DNA of 64,000 bases from Spirometra erinaceieuropaei (taxonomy: Eukaryota > Platyhelminthes > Cestoda > Diphyllobothriidea > Diphyllobothriidae): NCBI GenBank assembly GCA_902702965.1, contig CACRXP010000113.1, positions 985,992-1,049,991 on the forward strand. The letters are read 5' to 3'. Positions 25,490 through 38,716 of the stretch are shown here, in pieces. A program made the position numbers and the translations under genes. Position 1 is the stretch's first letter. The number at the start of each line of letters is the position of its first letter. The notes below the pieces were generated by a model. It did not search any database, was not told the origin of the DNA, and saw nothing but the letters and a program-made list of their open reading frames with translations.

Positions 25490-26599
25490 GACCCACACAA
25501 AATCGGGCACGAATTACTATGTGAGTGAGTTATAGTGAGTGCAAGTGCATTTAACAGACTACACTCGCCTCAATCTTCCTATGAAGGGAGGTAACAGCTA
25601 AGAAGGAAGTTATTAATGGAGATGGACGAAATAGATTTATAAGGGCTATGATTAATTAGTAGGCAGTGTTTTGCAGAAAGGTTTCTGGCATATAGCGTCA
25701 AGGTGGAGGCTACTGCGAGGGAGGGTGCAGGGTGCCTAAAACCGGGGAAGGTCTTGAGACGAGTGTCAGTATATCGTCATCTACACACTGCAACCAGAGG
25801 TCTCCTCAGCTTGTCTTTCAGTAAGAAATTCCCAGCCCAGATGCCCCAAACAAAGACAAGATCAGATCAGTTCTCGCTACAGAGTAGACTCTCAACAATA
25901 CTGAGTAGATAATTCCAACGACCGACTGTCGTAGTGTTCTTAGGGAAATCTTTTGTCGCCCCTTTCGGTTTGAATGCTAACCTACATCTTTTGCTCCAAG
26001 GATAGAAAGAAACCTTATTTTCCCGTTGACGAATGACGCCCATAAATATTAATCTTCTTGAACACGCTAAAAGATCCGAGACTCTTAGTAATCCCAGGTG
26101 AGCAGGGGCTCAGATGCAACTGCGCCACTGACAGAAAGTTTAAATCCACCTTTTATTCTCATGCCTTTTTCAAGTTAAGAGACGCCTTACCGTTAACTGG
26201 GCAGTAAAGAATACATCTGTGAAGCAATTTTACAGTCTGAATGATAATTGAAAGAACCAGGCATCCTTGTTATCCTGACATCCTGAATACCAAATCCAAT
26301 GGGATAAACGTTTGGATGGAGTTAATCCGTCTGGGCGAGAACGGCGACTGGGATGATCAATGATGATCTGGTACAAACAGTTCATTTAATCCCGCAGGTT
26401 CAAACTACTCCTCCCACGAGAGGACGCCAAAGGCATACAAGGATGCACGAGACTGAAGTCTATAAGCCTGAGTCGTCCTTTTATTATTTAATACTGACGT
26501 TTGCAAGTGATAGCAAACCTATCTGTTTGAAACGTCGGCCAGCTACTACACACTACAAAACTATGCTCTTTTGGCCAAAGGAAGATAACTGACTCAGAC

Positions 26600-26960
26600 A
26601 ACCGTTTCTGGTTTATTACCCGTCATCAGCTAGCCTTATCCAAACACAGTTTTCCAGGACCTGAGCCTTGATCCCGCGTTCCTTGTTCATCGAGCATTCT
26701 TAAGTCCAAGGCTCTACCAACTGAGTTGCGGGTTCGGTATCTTGTCGATCGGTATTAGAATCGGCAGGGCAACTAGCTTGTGGATTAAACGGTAAAGCGT
26801 TGAACTTAACGCACGAGACCTAGATGTCGCAAACCAGAGTTTGCCTATGACTGGTTCCCTACGCTAATAAACCAGAAATTACCATCTCAGCCCCCCTTTT
26901 CTTTGTCTGTGATCTTTTAGTCGTTGTACGACTGCGTGCGGGTCGAACCTCAAAGCGCAA
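26600..26960. repeat. Degenerate tRNA-derived SINE fragments in opposite orientations
   Basis: On the - strand, 26605-26760 shows the body signature (GTCATCAGCTAG on +) followed by a tRNA-like head (CTCTACCAACTGAGTTGCGGG on +) and the linker CTTGTCGATCGG. On the + strand, 26770-26930 carries body-like sequence (TGACTGGTTCCCTACGCTAATAAACCAG). Both are eroded, so boundaries are approximate. Confidence 0.45.
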
Positions 26961-27388
26961 ATGGGATGAGCATATCCCGTAGCTCAGTCGACGGAAGCAC
27001 TTTCCAATTATTCTTCCTCCTCTAACCCCTAGTCATCCAACGTGGAAGGGAGACAGTGAAGAACACTCCACACAAAGTAGTGGCTGACCACAACTAAACC
27101 ATTTGTTCCTGATTAGACAACGAACGCCAAAACAGCAATAACATCAACTGACTCAGATTTGTAAACTACTCATTCTACATTAGCCTGTCTTTTAGTCCTC
27201 AGGATGCAGTGCTCGGTCAGATATGGTTATATAGGCCCAGCTGAAGTAAACAAACCCCAGCCACCTGTAATACGGGACCAGTGGTAATGGGGTTTTTACA
27301 GTTGAGATCGGGGAACGCACGGCGACGATGTCAAGTAGTTGTATGCAAGAGAAAAGCTACTGGGGATGCGCGGTTGTACTTTGAGTGG

Positions 27389-28725
27389 TTGAAAATAGTT
27401 GCCCTAACCCCTAACCATAGCACTTAAGCCCAACCCAACTGTATTGTGTCCATCAGGTAAGGCCACATAACCAAATCTTACCCAGTGATCACCTAATGGC
27501 TGTCTAGTGCCCTTCCAGTGGCTCTAAGTACGGGAATTCAGCAGGTGTAATTTCGTAGTTACAGAGGTATACATATGTCAAAGTTTGATTCGCTTTTTAC
27601 GAAGCGAAATCTAGGATTGTACAGGGTTGGTCGAAGTCAGGCCGCATGAACAGAACATTACTGCGCGTAAGCCATAGTGGCATCAGACAACTACCTACCA
27701 TCATCTTACTATGATCAAATCAAGCACATCTATGTGAAACGTCCGTAAGATTTGTTGCACCTGATCGTTTACCATAGGGATATAATCAGGAGATTGCAGA
27801 CGCTGAATTCGCACACACTGTGATGCCTACTGTTCTTTTATAAGCCGTCTTAGCCGGACATAGCCAACCCAAGATTTGAGAAACATGAGGTTCGAACCCG
27901 GGGACTGGAGCACACCAACCTACTCTTCCCGAAGGAAACAAGCTCAGAATGGGTGGCAAAGGTCACAAATAAGCAAACATCCGCCAGGTCGAACTCTATC
28001 ATGTTGTGATAATGTAGTGTGTTATCAATAGAAATGCATCTCCTCAGCCCTGGTGACACCGAACGTCATCTCTTCGTGCCACTCGAGATGAGCGTCCCTT
28101 CGAAGCGCTCTCACCTTTACTGGGGCTGTGACCCAATGCCCACTTTTAACCGGAAGATTGGGCTTCAACTCAAGCCAACTGGGCGGGAAAGAGACATTCG
28201 TCAGAATGATCGCACTCGCCTCGGGAAGGCGGAAGGGGCCCTGAAGATCAGTGTCAAAAAATTAGACCTGCAATTTTCCAGTCCTGCCTTCCGCATGCGT
28301 GTGCTGTGGTCAGCTATTTTGTGCCTTCGTCTAGGTTTGTAGGCAAAAGGGTTGCGTCTCCACTCCCCCTCCCCCCCCCGACGCCATTCAGGCCATCCTG
28401 TTGTTTGGACTTGCAGTCTAGGTATGAGTCATTGCACAAACTTCTGTTCTCCCCTTGCATTTTCCAAACGTGGTACTGCGTGGGGTGTTACAAGGTAATG
28501 CCACGCGGGCTCCTCGCCTTCCTCTGATTTGGTAGGGAGCCATTTTTGCATCGTCCTGCACTAAAAACGGAGTCTGCTGGATTGGATTTACCTCGAAAGA
28601 ACTTATTTTGTTAAGATGTGGTTATGCAGTCGCACCTGATGGACACAATACTTTTAGGGGTTAGAGTTAAGGATTGGGATTATGGGTTAAAGTTGGGGGT
28701 TAGGCGTTAGGGCAACTGTTTTAGA
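27389..28725. repeat. Inverted-repeat pair (about 100 bp arms) with telomere-like motif
   Basis: The arm at 27389-27480 (GTTGCCCTAACCCCTAACC, later TATTGTGTCCATCAGGT) is matched in inverted orientation by 28612-28725 (ACCTGATGGACACAATA, then GGGGTTAG, GGGTTA and GGTTAGGCGTTAGGGCAAC). The right arm carries extra degenerate GGGTTA-like units, so the arms differ by microsatellite expansion. The 1.1 kb between them shows no transposase. Whether this is one mobile element or two insertions is not settled. Confidence 0.5.
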
Positions 28726-30821
28726 GTTGCGAAAATTCCCATTGTAAAATTCAAAAGGTAATTTGGCGCATCAAAAATGCGTTCTAGTTAAGCGGAAGAT
28801 GCAACCAGTCCTCTCACCGAAAGACCATGGTATACTCAAATGACTCGGTGTTTATTCCCCTCATACACTAAATGCCGTTGTTAACGCCGGACGGCCGGAC
28901 GATGGACTAACCTGTTTACCACTTATTGCGAGCCTGCGAGCACAAGAAATCAGCCTCTTCAGTTATTTCGGTGGAATACGTAGGCTTGTTAATTATTACA
29001 TCCCTTCGACTTACGGCTATGCATATCAGCGACACCACTTGGTAGGATTTGCGACACAGAAGTGAACAGCCAAATTTACTGCAAGCATTTCTGCCGATTC
29101 CTGTGGTCAACGCGAGTCTGAGTAGGCTTCTGAATTTCTCTAAGACATATTACTAACTACCGTAAGGTAGCATATTTCGGTCAACGCGGATTACCTTTAG
29201 TAAGGTCAAACTGCGATTATAAAAGCAGCTTGCATTTAACAAATAAAAATTGAAAGAAATAGCGATACAGTATTGTTCGACGTTGACTGCACAAGCGCCT
29301 TCCCTTTCAACATAGCAGCATTACTAAATGAAGCCTTCCGATAAATTGTTTGCGAGCACTGCAGCATACCGCTTGTTAAGCAAAGCCCACTTGTACAGCG
29401 ATTGAAAGTTTACGGTAGTAGGTCCATCTGTGCGTCCTAATGCGTTTGAATTCCACCCCATGTTTTATTTTCCAATTAAGCCACTTCAGTGCGTTTCGCT
29501 TTGGCATTGGATACTTTTAAAGACAAGTGTTTGTGCTCGTAGGCACATACTTTTGGGTCGCGAAGGGATTGTTGTTCGTGGTAAACACTATTACATGTTA
29601 CGCTCTCAATCATCTCCAATTGGCGTTGTGATAGCCCATACTTAGGGGCATTAAACACAACATTAACATCATCCGACTTGAGAATTCTCCACATCGTTTG
29701 ACTGTTGTTTTTGTTGTTTACAAAAGACACAGGCATGGAAGCAAGCCGCCCTCCACTTGGTTAGCTTCCGTATGTCGAATTCTTCTTGTGAACGCCTGGA
29801 AATTCCTCGGCAAAGTTGCCATTATCAGCCAACAGCATTCCCACTTACCGCAATTCGTCGCCCAAATCCCTCTAATTACTGCACAATCAAATAGCTCCTC
29901 ATTCAGATTGAAAAGGGGGTAGGAATGAAACGCCAGCTGTTGCTGATAACTATTTGGTTTAAACTACACAGACGTCTCCACTAGGCCATTACGAGTGTGG
30001 TGCATTAAACGACACAGAAATTCGGGTTCCCATGTGTTTGTCTTGTGTTTAACACTGTACCGAATAATTTGACAATGTGAACCCAGAGCAGGTAGTATGC
30101 AGACAATCTGTTTAGTCTTCAGGACCACAGCAGTGTCATAAACGTCATGCCAGCATATTCTGAATGGGTTTTGTGATTTTTCAAGCGGCCGTTTATTCGA
30201 ATTCCCCCACGTGAATGTCCATCACAAGAAATAGGAGTGAGACCCAGTAGAAGGCTGTGTTCTTGCCGGTAGACTCTTACCTTAAGGGGTACTGTAGTAG
30301 ACATGAGATGGAGTCTGTAAGCCCTGATCTCTTCAGTAGCTTCCCGTGGTCTGTATTCGAAGTTTTCCCTGGGTATTGGGAGGGATCGAAAGAGTAGATT
30401 CAACCTGATTTTTTCTTCAGCGGATAGATGATATTAAAGCCTTATGTTGATCATTATTTTGCTGCAATAACTTCTCCTATGCTTATAATAAGACCCGTGA
30501 AGGTTAATATCCGAGAGTTGAATTTCACCCGAGGAGATTTTATCAGGCCTATGAAATCAAAAATAGGTCTTGTAGGCATACTTCCCTTAGAAAATATCTG
30601 TAGCCTTTCTATTCGTGGGCAAGTAATGTTCTCGATTGAACTGAAATGACAGTGTGTTTACTATTTGAATGCATTGCAGGTTGCCCTATATTACATTATA
30701 TATCTACGTGTCCGCAGAACGCTGTATCTACCTTCCCTACAAAAGCGCTGTTTGTCAAACCACGTTCACTCAAACAGAAGATGACTTTTACTGTTGCCTC
30801 TTTCTGTTGAATACCCTGTAG

Positions 30822-30971
30822 ATGCACATCTACACAGCCTGCCCAGCATCACAACCAATTGCCTTCCACGTTGAGGAGAATGTACACCTTTTGGGCAGAC
30901 CCCTCTTCCGACCTGGAGCATCTGCATTTCTCCTCAACAGCGGTCTCCGGAATGAGCCTGCCTACTTCCAA
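30822..30971 (+). CDS. Exon 4: last part of the TSPN / laminin-G-like domain
   Basis: The acceptor ataccctgtag precedes 30822 and the donor gtaagt starts at 30972. Fifty codons, phase 0 both ends: MHIYTACPASQPIAFHVEE, then NVHLLGRPLFRPGASAFLL, then NSGLRNEPAYFQ. HIYTAC fits the conserved strand ending in Cys (vtLyvdC) of TSPN domains; RPLFRPGASAFLL fits the f..ga.l.l strand; PAYFQ fits the F-x-G strand that normally leads into the final strand. That final strand (VTRDKRILLRPDSLDP) is supplied by the start of exon 5, which supports the join. The leading ATG is a chance codon, not a start. Confidence 0.65.
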
Positions 30972-33529
30972 GTAAGTTAGAGGTCACTTTCGTTTTCCTT
31001 TTTAATGTTATGACTTTCCATATTATAGTCTTAGCATGTCTTTGTGAGGTTATCCGTCGCAGTAATTTACACGCATACATGCGGAAACAATCGAGTTGAT
31101 GAAAATACACGTAGTATTTGAAAATCACTTTTGATGAAACGGAAGAAAAATATGCTTTATTGACCCAAGTTGTGGACTAGTTCTCGAATCCTTCCTCGAA
31201 TGTGTGAAAAAAAACAATCTCAAGTCTGACCAAACTGTGGGAATGGCCAATTACAGCTGTCTTATGTCCTTGAAAATAATTTTTTCCTTTTCTGGAATTT
31301 TCGTTTTTCTAAAAAATGGTATTTCTTAACAGCGTATTATTACTTTCAGCGCTTTCTACGTTTTCAATGAGCTTAACGTTGTTCATCATTATTCAGAGTT
31401 CGCTCCGTTCATTTGTGTCGGTCCGCGAGTGATATAGAATGTTCCGCAAATTGCGACAACCTTCATAGGTTGGGCCACATACAATACATATATCAATCAA
31501 ATTGACAAAGTTGAGAGATTCGGGTTATTCGTGCGAGAAATAAGGACTTATCAGAACAGGTTTATTGGAATACTGAAGTTTCGCAGAGCTTGGTTGGCCC
31601 ACCATTGTCATAGCGTTAATGGCACTTAGTCGAATTGAAATAGAAGTGGCATGCTACGTTGGTCGGCCCCATGCTAGTCGAGTTTTCTCCTCTCTGGGGA
31701 CCATGCCCTACATAAGGGGGTCTCCGAGGTGGTATCTCGACTGTTACAACCGGTCAGAGTGGGCATAGCACATTGAGCCCAAACACCAATTCGGCGCCGT
31801 TTGATGCAACCTAGGGACACACTGCCACGCACTGAAACTTCAGCAGTAGTCTGCAAAATAAGTTGCAATGCTGGGTACCGCAACTACCTTTGGAAAACCG
31901 GACGAAAATTGCCGAACCGCCTACGACTGCACAAATCAGCAACTCGGAAGCTGGACCCAACCTTTTCACTTGCAACGCTTGCTGGAGAACTGGGCATACT
32001 TTCAATCTTCAGGGAGCTGCTATCTTAGGCCGAAGAGAATCAAAGTCTAAACAGCTAACATCTGAAGCGTGGTACTCAATGCAAACTCCAGCAATAAGCA
32101 TTTAAACTTTATTGCACCTTGCAAAGTCCTGCGTCATGACGTTCATAAAACACAGGACAAAACGGTCACACAGAATCTAAGGGAAGGACGCGCAAACCCA
32201 GCCCGACGGCGACCTCACTCGACGAGGGGGGGAGGAAGAACCGCCAGACCGAGGAGCCCCGACAGAGGCTCATCCACCCTCCCCCCCCCCCTAAAAGTTG
32301 GTGACTCATAACGCACGCCGCCAAAGAGCCCGCCAAACTTCACCCGAAAGGTCAAGGCAGTGGAAGTAGAAAAAAAATCGATCAGCAATGACACCAACCA
32401 GCGTGGCGTGCCCACTTCCATTTCTGTTCGATAGAGTGTTTTTTACGCTTTGACAAAAGTTAGTCGACCAGGCTCTCCGATACGTCAGCATTCCAATAAA
32501 CCTGTTCCGGTGAGCCCTTCTTATTTCTCAAATGTTAATCAGCATGATTATTCAGGGCATAGCAGGTAGGGAAGTCATGCTGATAATTCAGTTGTTTCAG
32601 TCACCTCTGGGACTGTCTTGCACCTGGCTTGTCGTACTCTCTTTGTGGCAGAGAAACGGAAGATGTTGCCTAACTCCCTATCACGAGTAATAACAAGAAA
32701 TTACTGGTCTACCAGCCCGGGTTACTTAGACTTCAAATTTGTCCCAATAAATTTAAGGTGTTTACGAGCTAGATTTGCACAATACATCTGCACATGTCCG
32801 TAAGCAGATTTTTAAAGTATTTAATAAGCACCTGCCTTCCGCCTACCAAGTCAGGCATTATTCGCCCTCATTCGTTTTAGTATGTCTGACATTATAACAC
32901 CTTGAGTGTATTATGCAGCGACTGTGCCACCGATACCCATAAGGGCATCAGAAATACGATGAAAATACTTCAAGAATACCGCGATAGCTGGACTGCAGTT
33001 AGTAGCGCGGGAGACCTTTTGACGCCAGACCGGTTTTGCGATCGACGATCTAGCTGCCTTTCCATGGTAGGATTTATCACGTCTACTGCTTTGACGGCGT
33101 ATGCACATACTCTACTGAAGACGATAATAGTGAAGTGCAATACTTGCGTAAAAATCAATTCAAAATCTAAAATATCACATGCCAAATACTTACCTCCGAA
33201 TACAGACATTCATTTCAAAAGATGAGGACGCAGACGGCTTGAGACAACAGCTAATCAGCGTCAATTCACGCCCTCTTAACCCAGCCATATATCTGACAAA
33301 AAATTGAAACGGAAGCGAAATCATATTCTCTGTGAGTTGTACAAAGAGTGGGTCCAGTCAACGGTACTTGACGCCCACGGACCGAGACTTACATACGCCA
33401 CAAAATCCGATTAAAGATACAAAGCGAGTCAAGGCCTGCCTACATATATTAATGCACCTATTAATATATATGTATGTATAAACTTAAAAACAGACATCCC
33501 AAGAGATATAATCAGGAAGATGGAATTCT

Positions 33530-33880
33530 TTGGGAAACAGTTAACTTTATTGTGTAAATTTCTGAGACTGGTTCCCCAACTCGTCTTCAGGCAACGGACG
33601 TGCAAAAACAATTAACTTCTAGACCGAATCTGACAAAGGATTCTTTGATTGGTTAAAGGCATCTTCCTGGGATTAATTGAGTCAGTTTGAATCTGTCCTT
33701 AAAGATTTTGTTTGTGGCATCTAGATCGATATGTCGCTTGATGCAGGCGCCAACAATGCGAGTGTTTTCACAAGCACATTTGTGCCCAGTGTCCAGTGTG
33801 TGCATGGCCACCTGGGATAGATGGTCGCGTCTCTTTACCGCTAACTGATTCGGCTACGGAGCGTTTTCGTCTCGTAACGC
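33530..33880 (-). pseudogene. Penelope-like element 3' relic (GIY-YIG C-terminal part)
   Basis: Read on the - strand, about 33860-33640 translates with QLAVKRRDHLSQVAMHT, TGHK and IKRHIDLDATNKIFK. These match the C-terminal part of the GIY-YIG region of the element at 50150-52020 (QLAVRRRDHLSQVVTHT, TGHK, INRHIELDTLYNVLK), with roughly 30 residues deleted in between. The 3' flank (33540-33600) also resembles 50150-50210 (ggttc.ccaa.tcgtc). A dead fragment. Confidence 0.65.
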
Positions 33881-33884
33881 CTCG

Positions 33885-34040
33885 AAGCTTATAACGGAGC
33901 CTTTGCAGGCAGTCACAGCGACCAGTAGTTTATGAGGCGGGGAATACCGATAGAGACTTAGTGGACCGGCATGTCCATTTCTGGCTTACTAGTCGTCATT
34001 TAACCTTACACAAACCCGGGCCTGTAGGACCTGATCCTCT
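33885..34040 (-). repeat. SINE fragment
   Basis: On the + strand: GCAGGCAGTCACAGCGACCAGTAG-like sequence, then CATTTCTGGCTTACTAGTCGTC and AAACCCGGGCC. This is the body and B-box end of the tRNA-derived SINE in inverted orientation. It adjoins the Penelope relic and is followed by TATG-rich simple sequence. Confidence 0.5.
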
Positions 34041-34131
34041 AACCCGCATATATTCATGCGTACATTTATATTTCCGCACCCGCATATCAAATATATGTAT
34101 ATATGTATACTACCTCTGTTTTACATGTTTA

Positions 34132-34675
34132 CATGAACACATACAGGAGAAGGGAAGGTGATCTCGGGAACCACAGTTTAACTGTCTTGCCGTTTCAAAA
34201 GTAAACAAGCTTCCATCGCCGGAGGTAAATATAGTGTCGCGTCTCACAGAATTTGTAGGTGGGTGACAGTCATATTAAGACAGATTTTACGTATGAAGTC
34301 AGGGAGGCAGGGAGGAAGGGCGAGGATGAAGTCCTAGAGCGTCTTGTAGCCGGATGAAGGAGTGGTGTATCAGCTTTAGTGGTCATCATCCACATGAATA
34401 CAGTGACTGTGGCGGACGGGGAGAGGAAGAGTGACAGAATGTACTCAATTTACACCCGGCGGCAAGACGCTCTAGGACTTCATCCCCGCGCTTTCCTCCC
34501 TGCCACCCTGACTTCATACGTAAAACCCGTCTTAACATGACTGTCACCCACCTATAAATTCTGTGATGCCCGATACGACACTCTAACCTCCGACGATGGT
34601 ACCCTGTTTGCTTTTGAAACGTCAGGACAGTAAAATTATGGCTCCCGAGATTGTCTTTTCTTCTCGTTTATGTCT
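34132..34675. mobile_element. Foldback element with about 220-bp inverted arms
   Basis: The left arm 34132-34353 and right arm 34456-34675 are inverted copies. Examples are GATGAAGTCCTAGAGCGTCTTG (34325-34346) against CAAGACGCTCTAGGACTTCATC (34463-34484), GGTGGGTGACAGTCAT (34258-) against ATGACTGTCACCCACC (34538-), and ATCTCGGG (34161-34168) against CCCGAGAT (34644-34651). The spacer is about 100 bases. TATG-type simple repeats flank both sides. No coding sequence is present. High arm identity suggests a fairly recent origin. Confidence 0.75.
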
Positions 34676-37600
34676 GATGACACGCATCTTTTTTCTTCTA
34701 TTAAAATGTACATATACATGCATATAAATATTTGCTATCACACAGATGCTTAATTAAGTTACTAGCGTTCATCGGCAATTGTTGTAATCGGAGAGGAGCT
34801 AGTCGTCATTCTATGATGCTCTCATCAGCTGCAACTACTGATACCCTAAAACAAATGGTCAGAAAAGAGGCGCATACTATTCGAGTACTGGACTCTAGCA
34901 ACCAATTCTTAGTCAACCGCGAACGCACTTGAGCGTGATCATTTTTCTGATTTGCTGAAACATACTGCAGTAAACTGAAGGACAATGTTGGCGAACTTCA
35001 ACGTCCCGGACAGGTATTCTGGGCAAGCGACTAACTGTGCAAGTTCTTCCATCGATGGCTGCAAAAGGGGGAGTCCGATTAGATCACATTGAGCCCGACT
35101 ATTACTGAACGCATTCGCGCTGGGGGAGAACGACCCAGAAGCGATCAGCTGCCTTCCTACGCAACTGGGAGTCAGCGTTTCAAACCGGTCAGAGTTAATC
35201 ATTTGGACCAAGAGCCGGCCATGGAGAAGACTATCTGCAATCGTTTACCACATCCGATGCATTTGCTGCTGATGACTACAGAGAACGGGACTGGTTGGGC
35301 GTGTATCAGCAATGAGAACGAATGACGCCAACTCCCACGTCCCTACCCGTAATTTCACGTGTAATTAACTCAGAACCAGGATCAGAGGTGAAAGCCACCC
35401 CGCCTCCTCATCTAACAGTACGCCAACCCTGACGGAGCAATTAGTCAAGGGCTGTTTCCGGTGGCATTGCTCACATGTTCCAGTCATTATAACGTTAACT
35501 ACCAAAATAGACCGTTAACGCTCCGGGTACGGACGATGGAGCAATTATCGGACCAATTACAAACATCTGCAGTGAATGCTGGAGCTGTCTATTTTCACTG
35601 GCGTGTGGTTGCGCAACCGTTGCATCCGTTAAGGGCTGAGCCGCCCTTGCGTCCTCCACGTCCACATGTTGCCGTCTCCAATGCTCGCGCCGAGGAAGGA
35701 TCAAAAGAGCCAAATAAATTAGACTCAAACTGCAGGGACTGAATCTTCTCTACAATGGCCTACAGCTCGTTAAACCATCTGTCCTTAAGACACCACAGAG
35801 TAACCACCTTCGCCTTCACGACCCGCGCTTCAGCGACGATTTCGTCGTGAAAACAGAGTTGGTACATCTGTTCATCCGTGACAGGACGCAGCAGATAGGG
35901 TAACCTGCCTGTCAGTCCTGGAGATCTGAGGTTTTCTGGCTGAAATGTGGTTGGCCTATTATCTCGTCACAGTGGCAACGCTTTTGACAGGTCAACAAAC
36001 CTGTAAGCCAAACTGCGAGAGCCTGTTGGTGTGACGAAGAACGCTGCCGCCGGAAGTACCCCTTTTCCGGCCCGTGTTTCCCATCAGTCCAGAATGATAC
36101 ACGCGCAGATTCTCACAATTCCCGTTCAGTAAATCACTAGTGGAGAAACTATTATCTGCCCGGAAATTCTGCGTCTCCCAAGGCGAACTCAGTCAAGTGG
36201 ATTTGTCATTGTGTGTCAGCTGCCTCTCAGATTAAACTTTGTACTTCTGATGATGAACATAAGGCAGCGGTGTGTAGCGGCACTGCGGTGAGAATAAGTG
36301 CTCTGAGTGCTACAACCACCAGGTCAAATCCCAGATTGGAAGGAGAAGACAGAAGGAACCAGAATGAGGGGTTTATTGTGCACAGAACCCGGAGTTGACC
36401 TCTCAGGCAGCAGTGGCCACTGGCGAAGCCAGGGCTGGTGTGGACTGCGTCCACTCAGGCCTGAAAGTCCCTGAAATAGTGGTGGCAGCGGCTTTTGTAG
36501 GCACGTGAGCCAAACTCAAGGGGTGGCCAGTTAGTGTGTGTTGTATTTGCCGAGGGGTCGTGTCCCATTCGCTTAGGTTGTGGTTGCAGGGGTGCGGTGC
36601 GTTCAAGTGGCCTCATGGGCAGCTGCGGCTGTGCGAACGTTGGTATTTTCGAGCTGTCGGTCGTGCGACTTCAGGTCAGCGCGTTCGGAACGACTCACTA
36701 CGAAAGGTTGGATGACATTGAGACAGTGAGGTCTTGAACAATGACGCCAGACCAGTCAGGATGGCTAGTCGCCACAGCTTCCTGCCAGACACAGAACGAA
36801 GTGATGGTGTCGATCGTGAGGCAGGCGATGAAATGTTGAAAATTATCTAGTGCACATGCGGGTTCGAGAGCGTATGTCGATGATGACAGGAGTAGCTCGG
36901 ACCGCGTACGTGAGGATGCTGCGACCTGTACAGAGGTGCAGTTGAGGCATCAACCCTGGGTGTGCTGGTGTGGTCTCGTCAACGTGTGCCGGTGAGTTGG
37001 CACGTTGGTATGAGACGGAAGAAGGTTTCGGGCACAGATGCAGCTGCGATAAGATGTGGTTGTCCGACAGTGCGATCTAGCAAGTCCCTGTGGCGGACAG
37101 AAGTGGAGAAAGAAGGCCGTATAGACCGTCATTCCAACTCCTACCAGTGGAACATAGGGTCAGTTGGAGGCTAAGGCGTGGGATATACAGGCTGTACAAA
37201 GCTTTAGTTCGTCAGTTCGGCATGCGAATATGGATCCGCCGTATGCTAGATGGCCTTGCCGTAAAATCCGTGAAGAGAGGGACAGTGTTCGGTTAAGTAG
37301 GGTTAGGAATATAGTAACGGTCACGATCGGGTTAGAACTAAAGCTTAGACACGGGAAAAGGTACTCCCTGTAACCTACAGTGGGTCACTCGTAGCAGAGG
37401 TTGTTCATACTTCCGTGTCCGATTAGGCCATATAGTCGAACATCTCTACTGCCTGTGTATTAGTGATCCTCTTGGGACCTTCACTTCCGATGGTGACTTA
37501 GTAACGAAAGCCAACATGCACCATTTCAGACTCGAATTGTGTGTCTTCGTTCCGAAAAGACTCAATATTCGCGTGAATTAGACTGTCTGTCTGGAAGATG

Positions 37601-38716
37601 TGACGGTCATAAGACAGCGGCCTGAATGTGGAATGTAGTTTTCCAATGTGTAAAACATTGTTGGCACGGCCCAATTAGAATTTTAGCGAAATGCGTCATT
37701 TCAAGAACCGGCTTGTTAACTCCCCGGCGCGGCCTGATGCCAGGAGACTGGTCCGCTGCGTAATCGTTTTACATGTCCCTGACTGGTTTTTATGCACGTT
37801 TACTGACTTTCTTCCTTTTTTCCTTTCCGCCCTCCTCTCCCAAACGTAAGGGTGTCCTCACGGAGTTCAGTTTTCATTCAGGAGATCATCCGGAATTGGT
37901 ACCATGCCAATCTACAGAGGTAAATCCCTCGTCTCTTTCCCGTTTGTTGAATGTTTTAAGTAGCGTTTCGTACAGTTCCCCTCGCCCTATAATTTGACCC
38001 CTCGTTCAGTTACTTCCGCTGATGTTTTGCCGCGTCAATGGTACGATCACATGGACAACAACTAGGAGAACCTAAAACGCTAGAGTTTCTGCGGGAATCG
38101 AATGTATTGAGAGTTCAGTTTGGTGGAGTGAAACGGTATGAGCTGGACGTAAACAAGAACTATCCCAATTATAAACAGTTGTCACTCCATCCTCAGATGG
38201 TCCTCAATCTTATATTGGTGCGAAAGTGGTAAATTCCACAGTGGGGAGGGACTATTGCAGCCATTGCATCGCCCATCTTACTGCGGCTTAGTTTAGTTAG
38301 GCTTTCTTAAAATAAAATTGGCTGCGTTGGCTTGACAGTGCTAGAGGGTCTGCCTACGCCTCACACAGTCCACCTGCATTCTAACTTCACACGACAAAGC
38401 CTTCAAGGAGGAAAATGGCTGACATCTCACATGGATGGAAGTGCCATGGAAACCACGTTAGAAAAAATCCGTTTCTGAGAAGGGCCGATTTATCCCGTTG
38501 GTTCGCAACCTTTCATGCGCCGAATGGTGGTTTGTCACTATAATGTTCAAGTGTGTTTGACTGTTTATTATCAGGAAGCCAAACGATGCATCCGAGCTTG
38601 ACCGACTTCAGTCTCACTTCCTTCTGCCATGCACCAGTGTCCGGTCTGTGTAAGACTGACTGGGACAGATTGGGCGTAGTGGTTAGCCAAAAGAACCGAA
38701 GAGACGAGTCCTATGA

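Larger units (their letters stand above)
23634..30821 (+). other. Intron 3 (7.2 kb): repeats, no supported gene
   Basis: Contains foldback family A copy 3 (24583-25489), SINE pieces (26600-26960) and an inverted-repeat pair with a telomere-like motif (27389-28725). The stretches 25500-26590 and 28730-30800 show nothing I can identify. Confidence 0.55.

Noticed and set aside
28019..28342. 107-codon + frame between the inverted repeats at 27389-28725
   Set aside because: No transposase motif or other recognisable domain.
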